Below are positions 24,154-33,382 of a DNA stretch of 64,000 nt, piece by piece. Below the pieces are notes generated by a model. That model made no database searches and was not told where the DNA came from. It saw only the letters and a list, made by a program, of their open reading frames with translations. The position numbers and the translations under genes are program-made. This DNA is from JAIOPA01 sp036522895 (GTDB lineage: Bacteria > Eisenbacteria > RBG-16-71-46). Position 1 is the first letter of the stretch. Every line of letters starts with the position of its first letter. The stretch spans positions 62,001 through 126,000 of the forward strand of contig DATDEX010000279.1 in NCBI GenBank assembly GCA_036522895.1, given 5' to 3'.

Positions 24154-27100
24154 ATGCGAAAGGCTGCATCACGCAAGCGCCTCCACGCCATCTTGGTTGT
24201 CGCAGTCCTCGTTTGCATCTTCCCACGGAACGTTCCCGGACAGTGTCGCTCACTGCGGACCTTCAGCTTGCCCGCAGGAGTGGCGGGGATCAGTGGAGTC
24301 GGGGATTTCGACGGTGACGGAATCCCCGACATTGCCTCGTTGGAAGCCGCCTTTGACAGCTCTCGGGGACGCGTGGAGGTCTTCTCCGGTCGCAGCGGCG
24401 CGGTTATTCGCACATTTGAGGGTGAAGCGCGCCGGGATAACTTCGGGCACTCAATCGCCGTACTCCCCGATCTGAACGGCGACCACATCGCAGAATTGCT
24501 GGTTTCAGCCCCGGGGCACAGTTCGAACGGCTTCACTGAAAACGGCAGGGTCTACGTGTTCAGTGGTGCTGCTGGTGCGTTGCTGTTCCCTCCCAAGGAC
24601 GGCGAAAGGGACCTCGAATCATATGGTACCGCTGTGGCCCCAGCGGGGGACTTCGACAGCGACGGCACGCCCGACTTCATTGTAGGCACAGACACCCATA
24701 GCCCGCCCGGCCTCCCGCAGGCGGGCGGGATCTCCGTGTTCTCGGGCCGGGACGGCCATGAGGTGTTTCACCGCGACGGCACGACCAGCTTTGGATTCTT
24801 TGGGGCCGCCGTCGGCGCAGTTGGCGATTTCAACGGTGACCACGTCGATGACATCTTCGTCGACGAACCAAGTAGCCAGCCGGGGAATGCCCACGCATAC
24901 GTGTTTTCTGGCGGCTCAGGTCAGCTGCTCGCCCAAATTGACGGTCCGAACGATCATCGGACGTTTGGCAGCCCGATTGCGGGCATCGGTGATTTCAATG
25001 GCGACGGACTCGCGGACGTCATGCTCACTGATCTGGTAGGCGCCAAGTTCGACCTGTTCCTAGGCCGCAAGGGATCGGGAACTGTCCTGACCTTCGCAGG
25101 AGCTGACATCGTCGTGCAGGGTGTTCAGGGCTTCGCCGCTCCGATCGGTGATCTCGACAAAGATGGTCTAGCCGACTTCGTGGTCAGTGGCACGCCTTCG
25201 CCCGGATCTGGGTCGGCTCCCGGCTACTACGCCTTCAACGGCAGACGCGAGGGCCCGTTTCCCCTCGTATTGACCACGGCCGATGCCCATTCGAGTTGCC
25301 TTGGTGACGCATTTCCTCCTGCCCCGGTATGGCCCGCTGGAGACACAGACGGTAATGGAGTGCCCGAGGCGATCGTGAACGTTACGTGCGGAGGAGTCGT
25401 GTGCTTTCGGGTTTTCGAGTTTGGCGCGATGGAGATGCGAGACATCCAAAATCCGGCGTGGATGGATTCGCAGTTTCGAATAACGACGGATCAGAATATA
25501 CTGGCGCGCGGCGGGCAATCGAGGATTGGCGTCGCTGCCGATGGGGTGACAACTCTCTTGCTACGCATCCATACAGAGACGCTAAGCTCGGTGCGCTTTT
25601 CGCTCTCGACGCCTCATGATCTGGGGGACATTGGACTGGGTCGACTCCTTCCGCTCGTCACGGTGGGGACACCTGGTACGACGCTCACTGTGCCCGCGGT
25701 CAACACAAACGACGGACCGATGGCCTTTGTGCTGTACCAGGCGCCGCTCGACTTCGAGCGTCTTGACAAGCCCGACGACAAGTCGCTGGCCACGAGGCTC
25801 GTCCGCATCTCCTGTCAGGTGGAAGGAGCCGCAGGTCCGGAAGGCAAGGTACAGGCCGATCTCGTGATTCTGCGGCCACCGGTCGTCCTGTGTCACGGCC
25901 TTTGGTCATCGAGCGATGCGTGGAAATGGCCGACCCTCCTTTCCGACCCACGCTGGGCAGAAGGCAATTTCAAGATAGACTATCGAATGACCCACGCCGC
26001 CGCGCTTCAAGTAAATGCGCCAGTTGTTCGAACAGGAATCGACTCCGCTCGGGCCGCGTTCCATGCTGCCGGGATCGCGTGCGCACAAGTCGATTTCATA
26101 GGCCACTCGATGGGCGGCGTACTCGGTCGGGTTCAGGCGGCATCGCCAGGGTATCTTCGGCTCGATAACGAAGGGCAAGGCGACTACCACAAGTACATTG
26201 CGCTGGATTCGCCCTTCCTCGGCTCACCCGTTGCGGCGTGGGCCGCAAAGGTGAGGGCCATCCTCCAGCGTCCTTTGCCTGGACTCCGCGTCGCCTACGT
26301 CCGCATCGTGATTGCCGTGAAGGCGGGCCTAGGTTTTGGGAACGAGCGGATCCTCGATTTCCTGGGCCCGGCGCTCGTCGACCTCTCCCCGGGGAGCGCG
26401 GCGCTTTCGGGGCTGGTCGGCATCGCTGCCCCGTCACACACGCACGTCGGGACGGGCGGCAGCGACTTGTTCCTGCAAAACCACTCCGACTACAAATTGG
26501 CGAGCAAGTCAGATGACAAGGCACGACTGTTGTGGATCGACCACTACATCACCAGTCACGACGGGGGTGACCCGTTTCCCGGGATCGTTAACGACGGCGT
26601 TGTGTCATCAGAGAGCCAGTCTGGTGGTCTCGTGGGTCAGGCCGTGTCGACTTCGTCGTTCCTCGACGGCCTCCACACTGTGGTCACGTCGTCCACGACC
26701 GTCGAAGCGACCGTCAGGGAGCTCCTCCTCGCGCCGGTGAACTCGCCGCAGTTCGCTCCCCGCCTGCCGGCCAACCCCGTGGTGGCAGCCTTCAAACAGT
26801 CTCAGTCAGGCGCTGTGGGCGGTGACGAGGCCCCGTCGACGACCCTGCACTTCGTAGGCACGCTTCCTTCGTTCACCTCGCCTGCCCCCGGAACGTCTGT
26901 GGAGCCGGATACTCGGGTCGCGTTCCAGCTCGGCGGAGGAGGGCCGCCCCTGAGTGACTTGCTCGTCTTTACGCAGGGAACCATCGAGCCGGTCGATCCG
27001 GCCGCGCGAAGCGGATCGATCTTGATTCCCGAGGGCGTCGACGAGGTCGAGCTGAATGCGATCGGGTTCACGTCGGACAACGGTCTCGTCGACGCACCGA

Positions 27101-28413
27101 CTATCCGCCTCCACGTGCTGCGTTACTCCTCGCCTCCGGACAGCTTGAGGCTGACGGTATCCTCGCGTGTACTTGAGAAGCGGGGAGAGCTGGAAGAGAC
27201 GACCGTCGAGGGCCACTTCGGTGCCGCAGGGTGGCGTGACGTTTCGAACGCCGCCAGTGGAACGACCCTCACCTCGTCGGATCCCACCGTTCTCGCCGTT
27301 CTGAGCGGCCGCGAGTCCCATGCGCTGGGCCAGGGAGTCTCCGTCCTCACGGCACGAAACGGCTCCGTCCTGGACACGGCGAGCATAGAGTGCAGGGCAG
27401 CCGGAACGGTCAACAATCCGCCTCGCCCCAACGCAGGCGGGCCCTATTTCGTCTGCGCGGGCGCGCGTCTCTGCCTCGACGGCTCGAAGAGCACGGACCC
27501 AGACCTCATTTTCGGTGATCAGCTTTCCTTCGCCTGGGACCTGAACGGGGACGGCAACTTCGCCAACGTCCAGGGGCCCACGCCCTGCGTGGATCTGGGC
27601 AACTCGCAGGCCAGTGTCGCCACCCTGCGGACGATCGACGCTCACGGGGACACCGCGTACGACTATGCGACGGTGGAGTGTACGAGACAGCCCAACCGGC
27701 CGCCCGATTGCTCTGCCGCAGCTGCCAAGCCGTCCAAACTATCGGCACGGGATGGCCACTTGGTGCCCGTCAAGATCGTCGGCATTACCGATCCGGATGG
27801 CGATTCGCTGAGTATCCGGATCTTGTCCGCTAGATCCAACCAGAAACTACGGTGCCGGGACGGCAAAGACCTATGCGTCGACACGACTCGCAAGGACGGG
27901 CTGATTCTGCTTTCGGCCTCACACTCCGGTCCCGGCAGGCGTCGCGAGTACGTGGTGACATTTGAAGCCAACGACTCGCAAGGAGGGGCGTGCATCGACA
28001 GCGTCCGCGTCTGTGTCTCGAACGGAGAGCACTCGCGCGACGACCCGTGCGGCTCCGAGGCCGCGCGCTTCGTCCTGCCGAGCTGCATTGGCCGGGATAA
28101 CGACGACCCCGATGACGATGACGTAGTTGAGTCCCTAGATGGGGCTGCGACTCTCAACTATGTTCGAATCCTCAGCTCCAACCCGACGCGTGGGCCGATC
28201 CTTCTAGCCCTGGGATTGGATGCGCCGGCTGCTGCCCGCGTCGAATTGGTCGACGTGGCGGGCCGGCTGATCGACGCTCGCGATCTCGGTGTCGTGGGGC
28301 CCGGTGAACACATCGCGTTCCTCGGCCGGCCCGGCCTCCCGGCGGGACTCTACTTGGTTCGCGTCATCTCCGACCAGACGGTGACGACACGGAAGGTGCT
28401 GATCTTGCGATAG
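24154..28413 (+). CDS. Secreted FG-GAP propeller / lipase-like hydrolase / PKD protein with C-terminal sorting-type domain
   Basis: 1,419 aa. A signal peptide (residues 1-30, hydrophobic AILVVAVLVCIF) precedes about six FG-GAP repeats (GDFDGDGIPD, GDFNGDHVDD, GDFNGDGLADV) to about residue 430. An alpha/beta hydrolase starts at VVLCHGLWSS (about 577), with the nucleophile elbow GHSMGG near 650. Then come Ig-like and PKD domains (about 1090-1175; SKSTDPD, GDTAYDYATVEC). The C-terminal 85 residues (PAGLYLVRV, TRKVLIL) are a FlgD-like module found at the end of several secreted proteins here. Probably an exported esterase; its substrate is unknown. Confidence 0.8.
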   Translation: MRKAASRKRLHAILVVAVLVCIFPRNVPGQCRSLRTFSLPAGVAGISGVGDFDGDGIPDIASLEAAFDSSRGRVEVFSGRSGAVIRTFEGEARRDNFGHSIAVLPDLNGDHIAELLVSAPGHSSNGFTENGRVYVFSGAAGALLFPPKDGERDLESYGTAVAPAGDFDSDGTPDFIVGTDTHSPPGLPQAGGISVFSGRDGHEVFHRDGTTSFGFFGAAVGAVGDFNGDHVDDIFVDEPSSQPGNAHAYVFSGGSGQLLAQIDGPNDHRTFGSPIAGIGDFNGDGLADVMLTDLVGAKFDLFLGRKGSGTVLTFAGADIVVQGVQGFAAPIGDLDKDGLADFVVSGTPSPGSGSAPGYYAFNGRREGPFPLVLTTADAHSSCLGDAFPPAPVWPAGDTDGNGVPEAIVNVTCGGVVCFRVFEFGAMEMRDIQNPAWMDSQFRITTDQNILARGGQSRIGVAADGVTTLLLRIHTETLSSVRFSLSTPHDLGDIGLGRLLPLVTVGTPGTTLTVPAVNTNDGPMAFVLYQAPLDFERLDKPDDKSLATRLVRISCQVEGAAGPEGKVQADLVILRPPVVLCHGLWSSSDAWKWPTLLSDPRWAEGNFKIDYRMTHAAALQVNAPVVRTGIDSARAAFHAAGIACAQVDFIGHSMGGVLGRVQAASPGYLRLDNEGQGDYHKYIALDSPFLGSPVAAWAAKVRAILQRPLPGLRVAYVRIVIAVKAGLGFGNERILDFLGPALVDLSPGSAALSGLVGIAAPSHTHVGTGGSDLFLQNHSDYKLASKSDDKARLLWIDHYITSHDGGDPFPGIVNDGVVSSESQSGGLVGQAVSTSSFLDGLHTVVTSSTTVEATVRELLLAPVNSPQFAPRLPANPVVAAFKQSQSGAVGGDEAPSTTLHFVGTLPSFTSPAPGTSVEPDTRVAFQLGGGGPPLSDLLVFTQGTIEPVDPAARSGSILIPEGVDEVELNAIGFTSDNGLVDAPTIRLHVLRYSSPPDSLRLTVSSRVLEKRGELEETTVEGHFGAAGWRDVSNAASGTTLTSSDPTVLAVLSGRESHALGQGVSVLTARNGSVLDTASIECRAAGTVNNPPRPNAGGPYFVCAGARLCLDGSKSTDPDLIFGDQLSFAWDLNGDGNFANVQGPTPCVDLGNSQASVATLRTIDAHGDTAYDYATVECTRQPNRPPDCSAAAAKPSKLSARDGHLVPVKIVGITDPDGDSLSIRILSARSNQKLRCRDGKDLCVDTTRKDGLILLSASHSGPGRRREYVVTFEANDSQGGACIDSVRVCVSNGEHSRDDPCGSEAARFVLPSCIGRDNDDPDDDDVVESLDGAATLNYVRILSSNPTRGPILLALGLDAPAAARVELVDVAGRLIDARDLGVVGPGEHIAFLGRPGLPAGLYLVRVISDQTVTTRKVLILR

Positions 28414-28538
28414 CCGGTGGCCGAGCGGGAGTTGAGCTGAACTCAGCGGGGCATCTCCGGACAAACCGGGCCCAGAAGCGTCAGGGGCCCTGGGAACTCC
28501 GGAGACCTCGTGAAGACCCCGACGTTGCGGCGTTCGCG

Positions 28539-28703
28539 CTATCCCGGAAAGTAACCCCCACGGGTCGTATCTCTCACTCTTCGACGAGCAATCAGGTGTC
28601 TGATGACGAAGATGACGTCGGGCACTGTGCGCCCGAGGAACACGGTCGCAGCTCCAACGAGAACGCCGAGGACGAAGAACAGGAGAGTGGGATCGGTGAG
28701 CAT
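28539..28703 (-). CDS. Small membrane protein
   Basis: 54 aa from ATG, or 63 aa from a GTG at 28730. A single hydrophobic stretch FFVLGVLVGAATVFL is followed by a second weak one and a basic C-terminus. No family recognised. Coding status is uncertain. Confidence 0.35.
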   Translation of the reverse strand: MLTDPTLLFFVLGVLVGAATVFLGRTVPDVIFVIRHLIARRRVRDTTRGGYFPG

Positions 28704-28876
28704 GTGATATGGGAGGGAGTGGACACTCACAGATTACCGTACATGCGGAGACGGTCAAGAGGCAGCCCGAGCGGAGTGCAAGTGTGAGCCGCAGTGGAGC
28801 CGGGTTCCGACGCCGAGGCGGTCGCTCAGGACGTGGTATTCGAATCAGAAGTGGACTTCGCCTCCAAATCGGCTTC

Positions 28877-29143
28877 TCAGGATGCCGCAGGATCGACGAT
28901 CGCCCTCGGTCCCGACTCCCGACTCGAGGAACTTTCCGTCGAGGAATCGTCAGCCTGGCGGCGCGGCGGTCGCCCCGTCGCGCTCTTGATCCCGGCCCTC
29001 ATCCGCCACGAGTAGTAGGTGACCGGCTTGACGCCAAAACGTCGATTGACGTCGGTCGCGCTCAGGCGTTCGGCAGTAGCAGCCGCGAGGATAGCGAGGC
29101 GCTCCGCCTCCGTATAGAGCTTGTACGCTCGGGGCACAACCAT
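28877..29143 (-). CDS. Small HTH protein, transposase-OrfA-like
   Basis: 88 aa from the ATG at 29143, with GAGGGA just upstream. The N-terminal half has YTEAERLAILAAATAERL ... DVNRRFGVKPVTYYSWR, a helix-turn-helix like that of IS3/IS66 OrfA proteins. The C-terminal half is a Ser/Glu/Arg-rich tail. No OrfB or inverted repeats accompany it, so it may be a domesticated regulator. Flanking sequence (28704-28876 and 29144-29403) holds no other gene. Confidence 0.5.
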   Translation of the reverse strand: MVVPRAYKLYTEAERLAILAAATAERLSATDVNRRFGVKPVTYYSWRMRAGIKSATGRPPRRQADDSSTESSSSRESGPRAIVDPAAS

Positions 29144-29403
29144 TCCCTCAGGCTGTGGAAACGGACCACGAGCATACAAGTACCTCAGTACCGGTCGCTG
29201 GTCAACGACAGACAACCGGTGTAGGAATCAGTGCCGTTGACGTAGAGCAAACGGCCCAAGACGCTCACTGGCATGTTCGGTGCAAGTGAGCCAACGATAC
29301 GTCAGATCCTACCCGACCAATTCCAGGGTCTGATGCGGATCGTGTAGGTCGGCGCAGTGAGTGTGCCTCGGTTGGGTGACGACTTCGACCTAAGACGCGG
29401 CGG

Positions 29404-30261
29404 TCAGCTGCAGCCTCTCCGAAGTTCTTCATCGGTCAGCCTCGGCGCCCAGTGCAGCTGCTTGGCCGGGGACGGGTCGGCGATCAGCCACTCCAACTTC
29501 AAGCGCTGGCCTCTGACGGGCCATTCAAGTCTCAGGAACGGCACTGCCGGCAACGCCGCAGGTTCCCAAGGGCGGGCCGGGTCGGGGTGGAGAAGGCCCA
29601 TCACGTTCAATCCATCATCCCAAATGACGATCAGCAAGATGGCCGATACACTTCGTCGGACGGCAACGAGCCCAGCTTCCGTTAAACGGAGAAAGGCGCT
29701 TTGCTCTAGGTCGGTATCGGCTTGAACGCCAGCTGGTTCGTCGTCGACCGGCACCGTGTACCTCGGTGGCGAGGTCATCAGCTCCTCAGCGCCCACCCGG
29801 CCGAGCAATGCGGAGGATGCTGGGTGGCTCGCGCAGATTGCGAGGACGCGAGGGAGGGAGGATACGCTCAGCTGGCTTGCCTTACGCTTGACGACCGATT
29901 GAAGCTTAAGCGTATCGTCGGAAAACCATCCGCCGCCACTCTCTGCTTGGTTCGGAATCCCCGTTCGATCGGCAAGCGCGTCGCCGTCCAAGGCTGTGAC
30001 CTCGACGCTGAACTCCCCGGCAATCTCGGAGGAGCAGAGGAGATCGGGGCCACCCGTGCCGGGTGCGTCCGAAATCCTGGGATTAAGGTGCGCCGCCCGC
30101 AACCACGAGAACGTGATCGCCTCCGCGAGGGCGGCGTCGGGGGCGCTGGACCTTCGGGCCTGGAAGCCCTTGACGCTTTCCGGGTAGAGTCGCTTGAGCA
30201 GCTCCTCGTACGCGATCACGGTTTCTTCGCTGGACGAGGAGTTGCGGCGGTTCCCAGTCAT
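29404..30261 (-). CDS. Hypothetical protein with possible PD-(D/E)XK core
   Basis: 285 aa from the ATG at 30261. SWLRAAHLNPRISD is followed by GTGGPDLLCSSEIAGEFSVEVTAL, which fits a PD ... ExT variant of the restriction-endonuclease fold. The C-terminal half has ILLIVIWDDGLNVMGLLHPDP and a Trp-rich end. I recognise no named family. It is divergent from the XRE-HTH-RuvC operon at 30606. Confidence 0.5.
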   Translation of the reverse strand: MTGNRRNSSSSEETVIAYEELLKRLYPESVKGFQARRSSAPDAALAEAITFSWLRAAHLNPRISDAPGTGGPDLLCSSEIAGEFSVEVTALDGDALADRTGIPNQAESGGGWFSDDTLKLQSVVKRKASQLSVSSLPRVLAICASHPASSALLGRVGAEELMTSPPRYTVPVDDEPAGVQADTDLEQSAFLRLTEAGLVAVRRSVSAILLIVIWDDGLNVMGLLHPDPARPWEPAALPAVPFLRLEWPVRGQRLKLEWLIADPSPAKQLHWAPRLTDEELRRGCS

Positions 30262-30605
30262 AGTTGTCCTCTCCGACTCGCTCCAAGCGTACGAGTGTTC
30301 TGAGTCTCGAAGGGTGCTCAGGCCCGGATGCGTGCTCAATGGTCGGCGTGTACGCCGTTGACTCTGAGACTTTCTCACAGGATGGGAAGTGGTGCCGTCG
30401 GAAGCTGACACGGCGACCGAGAGTGGCAGCTGAGATCCACTTGTCCACAGCCTGTCCGCAGTTTCTCGCCTTACCCCCTCTGTTCGGTTTTTCTTCGGGT
30501 CGCTATCCTGTAGGCATGGAGGCCTCACGTCATCCACAGCTAGGTCGACAGACCGCGAATCACCCCGCCTACGCGGGTGGACAGCCGCGAGCTACGATCC
30601 GGGGC
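30262..30605. other. Divergent intergenic region with DnaA-box-like sequence
   Basis: 344 bp between divergent genes. TTGTCCACA at 30441-30449 is one mismatch from the DnaA box TTATCCACA, and CATCCACAG follows at 30531. One related motif lies at 38162. The stretch probably holds both promoters; an origin is possible but not supported by iterons or an AT-rich zone that I can see. Confidence 0.3.
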
Positions 30606-30890
30606 ATGGGAGTCCAGCTCACCCCGCGTCCGTCGCGCCACGCAGTGCGGTTCCCCAATGCCATCCGTGAATACCGGCTCAAGGCCGGCCTCTCACAGCG
30701 GAAGCTCGCGGCCATGCTCGGTCGCAGCAAGGACGCCGTGTCCTCATGGGAACGGGGTTTGAATCTACCGAGCGTCCCGCTGCTGATGCGTATGGCCAAG
30801 ATCCTCGACACGCTCGCCGAGGCGCTCTACCGCGACTACTACGAGCGATTCCCCAAGTCCCAGGAGACCACTGACGCCACGGCCGCATGA
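30606..30890 (+). CDS. XRE-family transcriptional regulator
   Basis: 94 aa. A compact HTH_3 domain: IREYRLKAGLSQRKLAAMLGRSKDAVSSWERGLNLPSVPLLMRMAKIL. It heads an operon in which every junction overlaps (its TGA lies in the ATG of the next gene, ATGA), so it probably autoregulates the downstream HTH and RuvC-like genes. Confidence 0.8.
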   Translation: MGVQLTPRPSRHAVRFPNAIREYRLKAGLSQRKLAAMLGRSKDAVSSWERGLNLPSVPLLMRMAKILDTLAEALYRDYYERFPKSQETTDATAA

Positions 30891-31429
30891 GCGAGTCCCT
30901 GCTCGAACTCCTGGCAGGGCACGTCAACTCACGTGGTGTCGTGCTCGTGGCCGAAGACGTCCTGCTCCGGGAAACCCAATCCTCCCGTGAGGGCGTGGTC
31001 GAGTCACTCGGGAAGCTCGAGCGTGCGGGTCTCGTTGAGATCCTTTCACCCTTGCCCTACCTTGTGCTCCGGCTCCGGACATGGCCTGGTAAGGGCGAAA
31101 AAGTGCCTGTTTCTGTGCCTTCGGCCTATAGCTCTTCAAGGCAGCTATTACACAAAGAGCAGTTGAATAGCAGCTATAGGCAGGATCCGGCACACGACCC
31201 GGTGGATCCCCGGCTCCTCGATGAGATTCTCGAGACGCTCGGGGAGAGTGACGGGAAGTCGTTCGAGAAAGCCGTCGAGCTTTACTCGCCCCACGTCATC
31301 CAGCTCGCCCTCGACCGCGTTCGCCGAGCGAGGGGCATCCGCAAGAGCCGGACGGCGCTCTTCCGCCATTTGCTGCCACGCCTCGCGCGTGACGAGCAGC
31401 GCTTCGACTCACCACCACAAGTTCCATGA
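30887..31429 (+). CDS. Winged-helix-like protein A of the RuvC operon
   Basis: 180 aa. The N-terminal half is a predicted winged helix (REGVVESLGKLERAGLVEI). A Ser-rich linker follows (SAYSSSRQLLHKEQLNSSYRQ). The C-terminus has ALDRVRRARGIRKSRTALFRHLLPR. The KSRTALFxxLL end is shared with the next protein, so the two are related. Proteins of this layout are seen in plasmid/ICE backbones and may act in replication or segregation; that is inference. Junctions on both sides are ATGA overlaps. Confidence 0.55.
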   Translation: MSESLLELLAGHVNSRGVVLVAEDVLLRETQSSREGVVESLGKLERAGLVEILSPLPYLVLRLRTWPGKGEKVPVSVPSAYSSSRQLLHKEQLNSSYRQDPAHDPVDPRLLDEILETLGESDGKSFEKAVELYSPHVIQLALDRVRRARGIRKSRTALFRHLLPRLARDEQRFDSPPQVP

Positions 31430-31956
31430 CCTCACCCCAACCCATCACCCTTCAACTCGATCGCCGCATCCTCGAGCATCCGCGGGCCTACCACCTGCGA
31501 CGCATGCGCGCGGGACTCTGGCTCTACCTCGACCTCCTGGCCCGGCTTCCATCCGGCGCTGAGACCTTCGAGGTCGAGCCCGCGGCGATCGGGCGGGACA
31601 TGGGGCTCGCCGAGGGCACGATCCGCTCCTGGCTCGGGCATCTGCGGAAGTCTGGCTACCTTGAGGCAGTGCGGCTGAACGGCAAGACGCGGGTGACGAT
31701 CAAATGGGTCGCGGCGCCAGAGCCGCCGACCCAAGAACCAACGCCGCCCACGCGCTTCTTCACGGTCGCCAAGATTCAACGGGCACTGGGGGAGACCGGC
31801 GACCAAACCACGCTGCAGGCCGTGCTCAACTTGCACTCCGACGATCAGATCAAGCGCGCGCTCGCCGGCACGCTGGCGGTGCCCGAGACGCAGATCCGCC
31901 GCTCACGAACTGCGCTTTTCATCTACTTACTCAAACGCCATGCGGAAAGCACCTGA
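31426..31956 (+). CDS. Winged-helix-like protein B of the RuvC operon
   Basis: 176 aa. The N-terminal helix-turn-helix reads AAIGRDMGLAEGTIRSWLGHLRKSGYLEAVRLNGKTRV. A Pro-rich linker (TQEPTPPT) leads to a C-terminal domain ending ETQIRRSRTALFIYLLKRHA, paralogous to the end of protein A. It overlaps the first RuvC-like gene by 17 bp. Confidence 0.6.
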   Translation: MTSPQPITLQLDRRILEHPRAYHLRRMRAGLWLYLDLLARLPSGAETFEVEPAAIGRDMGLAEGTIRSWLGHLRKSGYLEAVRLNGKTRVTIKWVAAPEPPTQEPTPPTRFFTVAKIQRALGETGDQTTLQAVLNLHSDDQIKRALAGTLAVPETQIRRSRTALFIYLLKRHAEST

Positions 31957-32461
31957 CACCATCCTCGCTCTCGATCCCGGCCTTCGGGATCTCGGCTACG
32001 CAGTCCTCAGCGGTCGTCGCCTCGTGACCTGCGGCGTACTCGGCCTGCGGCGCGTCGGAAAGAAGCACCGACTCGCAACCGCCCGAAAGCACGTAATCGC
32101 GTGGATCCGAACGCACCGACCCAGCGTCGTGGTCGTCGAGAAGACTTACCGGCATCCAGTACCGTGGCTGAACCAGCTCCACCAGATTTCCCGCTCGGCG
32201 CAGAACCTCGCCACTCGTCAGAGTGCTGACTTCGCGATGTACTCTCCCCAGAGCGTCCGGGCGACGATTGCCGGCAATGGCAAGGCCAAGAAGCCCGAGG
32301 TGGCCGTTGCCGTCGCGCACCGCTTCCCGTCGCTCCGCGTCTACCTGACGCAGGACCGGCGCTGGAAGGAGCGCTACTGGCAGAACATGTTCGACGCGAT
32401 TGCGCTGGCGCTCCACCACCAGGCGACGCACCCGCCCTCCCGCAGTCGGTCCTCCGACTGA
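31940..32461 (+). CDS. RuvC-like Holliday junction nuclease, copy 1
   Basis: 173 aa. The RNase H-fold acidic residues are present: ILALDPGLRDLGYAVL (Asp), SVVVVEKTY (Glu), and YWQNMFDAIALALHH (Asp). The size fits RuvC (about 170 aa), although the middle (LHQISRSAQNLATR) is divergent. It should resolve branched DNA of the mobile element. A second copy follows at 32570 with the same MFDAxAxA end, but low overall similarity, so they are old paralogues. Confidence 0.8.
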   Translation: MRKAPDTILALDPGLRDLGYAVLSGRRLVTCGVLGLRRVGKKHRLATARKHVIAWIRTHRPSVVVVEKTYRHPVPWLNQLHQISRSAQNLATRQSADFAMYSPQSVRATIAGNGKAKKPEVAVAVAHRFPSLRVYLTQDRRWKERYWQNMFDAIALALHHQATHPPSRSRSSD

Positions 32462-32569
32462 CGCTGGCGCCTCCGCCTTGCCGAGCGCCACTGCCTCGAA
32501 CGCGGTCCGCGAGGGACCGCCGACGAGCAGCCCTCCGGGAGGGCATTTGATTTCAACTCATCCACAACC

Positions 32570-33115
32570 ATGCAGCACAAGACGATTCTCGGAATCGACC
32601 CCGGCACGAAGGAGATGGGCCTCGCGGCCATTCGTGGGTCACAGTTGTTGTCCTTTGGAGTGCGGACGCTTCGGAACGGCACCCGACCGCACGACGTGAT
32701 CGGGCAGGCCCGGCGTCATGTGCTGGCAGAGATTGCGCGACACTCCCCGCAAGTCGTGGCGATCGAGGAACCGTTCAACTTGCCGACGAAGCGGGCGCAC
32801 CTCCTGAACGTCATCGCCGACGAACTCCGCGCCCGAGCCGAGGAGCTCGGCATCGAGGTGGTCGAGCTCTCACCGGAGGCGATCCGGAAGCGCGTGACGT
32901 GGAACCCGAGAGCCACGAAGATCGAGGTGGCCGAGCACCTCGTCGCCCACGGGTTCGGGCACCTCAGCCAGCTCATCCCGAAGCGCCCCGCTCGTCCGGC
33001 GTTGGGCCTCCGGCCCAAGGACAAGTATTGGCTGCATATGTTCGACGCCTTGGCGATCGCGATTGCTGCTGCACCCAGCACCCAGACAGTAAATGTAGTG
33101 GGGGCGGCGACTTGA
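32570..33115 (+). CDS. RuvC-like Holliday junction nuclease, copy 2
   Basis: 181 aa. ILGIDPGTKEMGLAAI, QVVAIEEPFN and YWLHMFDALAIAIAAA provide the Asp, Glu and Asp residues. ELSPEAIRKRVTWNPRATKIEVAEHL matches the RuvC region between the Glu and the last Asp. It ends the operon started at 30606. Having two RuvC-like nucleases side by side is unusual; they may act on different junctions or as a heterodimer. Confidence 0.8.
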   Translation: MQHKTILGIDPGTKEMGLAAIRGSQLLSFGVRTLRNGTRPHDVIGQARRHVLAEIARHSPQVVAIEEPFNLPTKRAHLLNVIADELRARAEELGIEVVELSPEAIRKRVTWNPRATKIEVAEHLVAHGFGHLSQLIPKRPARPALGLRPKDKYWLHMFDALAIAIAAAPSTQTVNVVGAAT

Positions 33116-33382
33116 CATTGTGGGAACACCGGTCGACCTTGTGTCCCTCCGGACTCCGCCATCCCCCGAGGCGGCCGCGCGCTCCTGGCCTTGAGGTGCG
33201 AGGGTGGCATCATGCGTCGACCTGACGTCCGCTCATGCCTTCCAGGCAACGCCGAAGATCTCCGCGGTATCGCTCGTACCGCTGCCATCCGCCAACGGCG
33301 ACCGTCCGTCGCGCGCCCACGGTCCCGATTGTCGATTGAGTCCTCGTCGTTCGGACCCCAGTTCATAGGGAGGTGCTGCACT

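Noticed and set aside
26806..27645. Minus-strand frame of 279 codons
   Set aside because: Antisense to the secreted lipase gene, whose PKD domain is in the plus frame.
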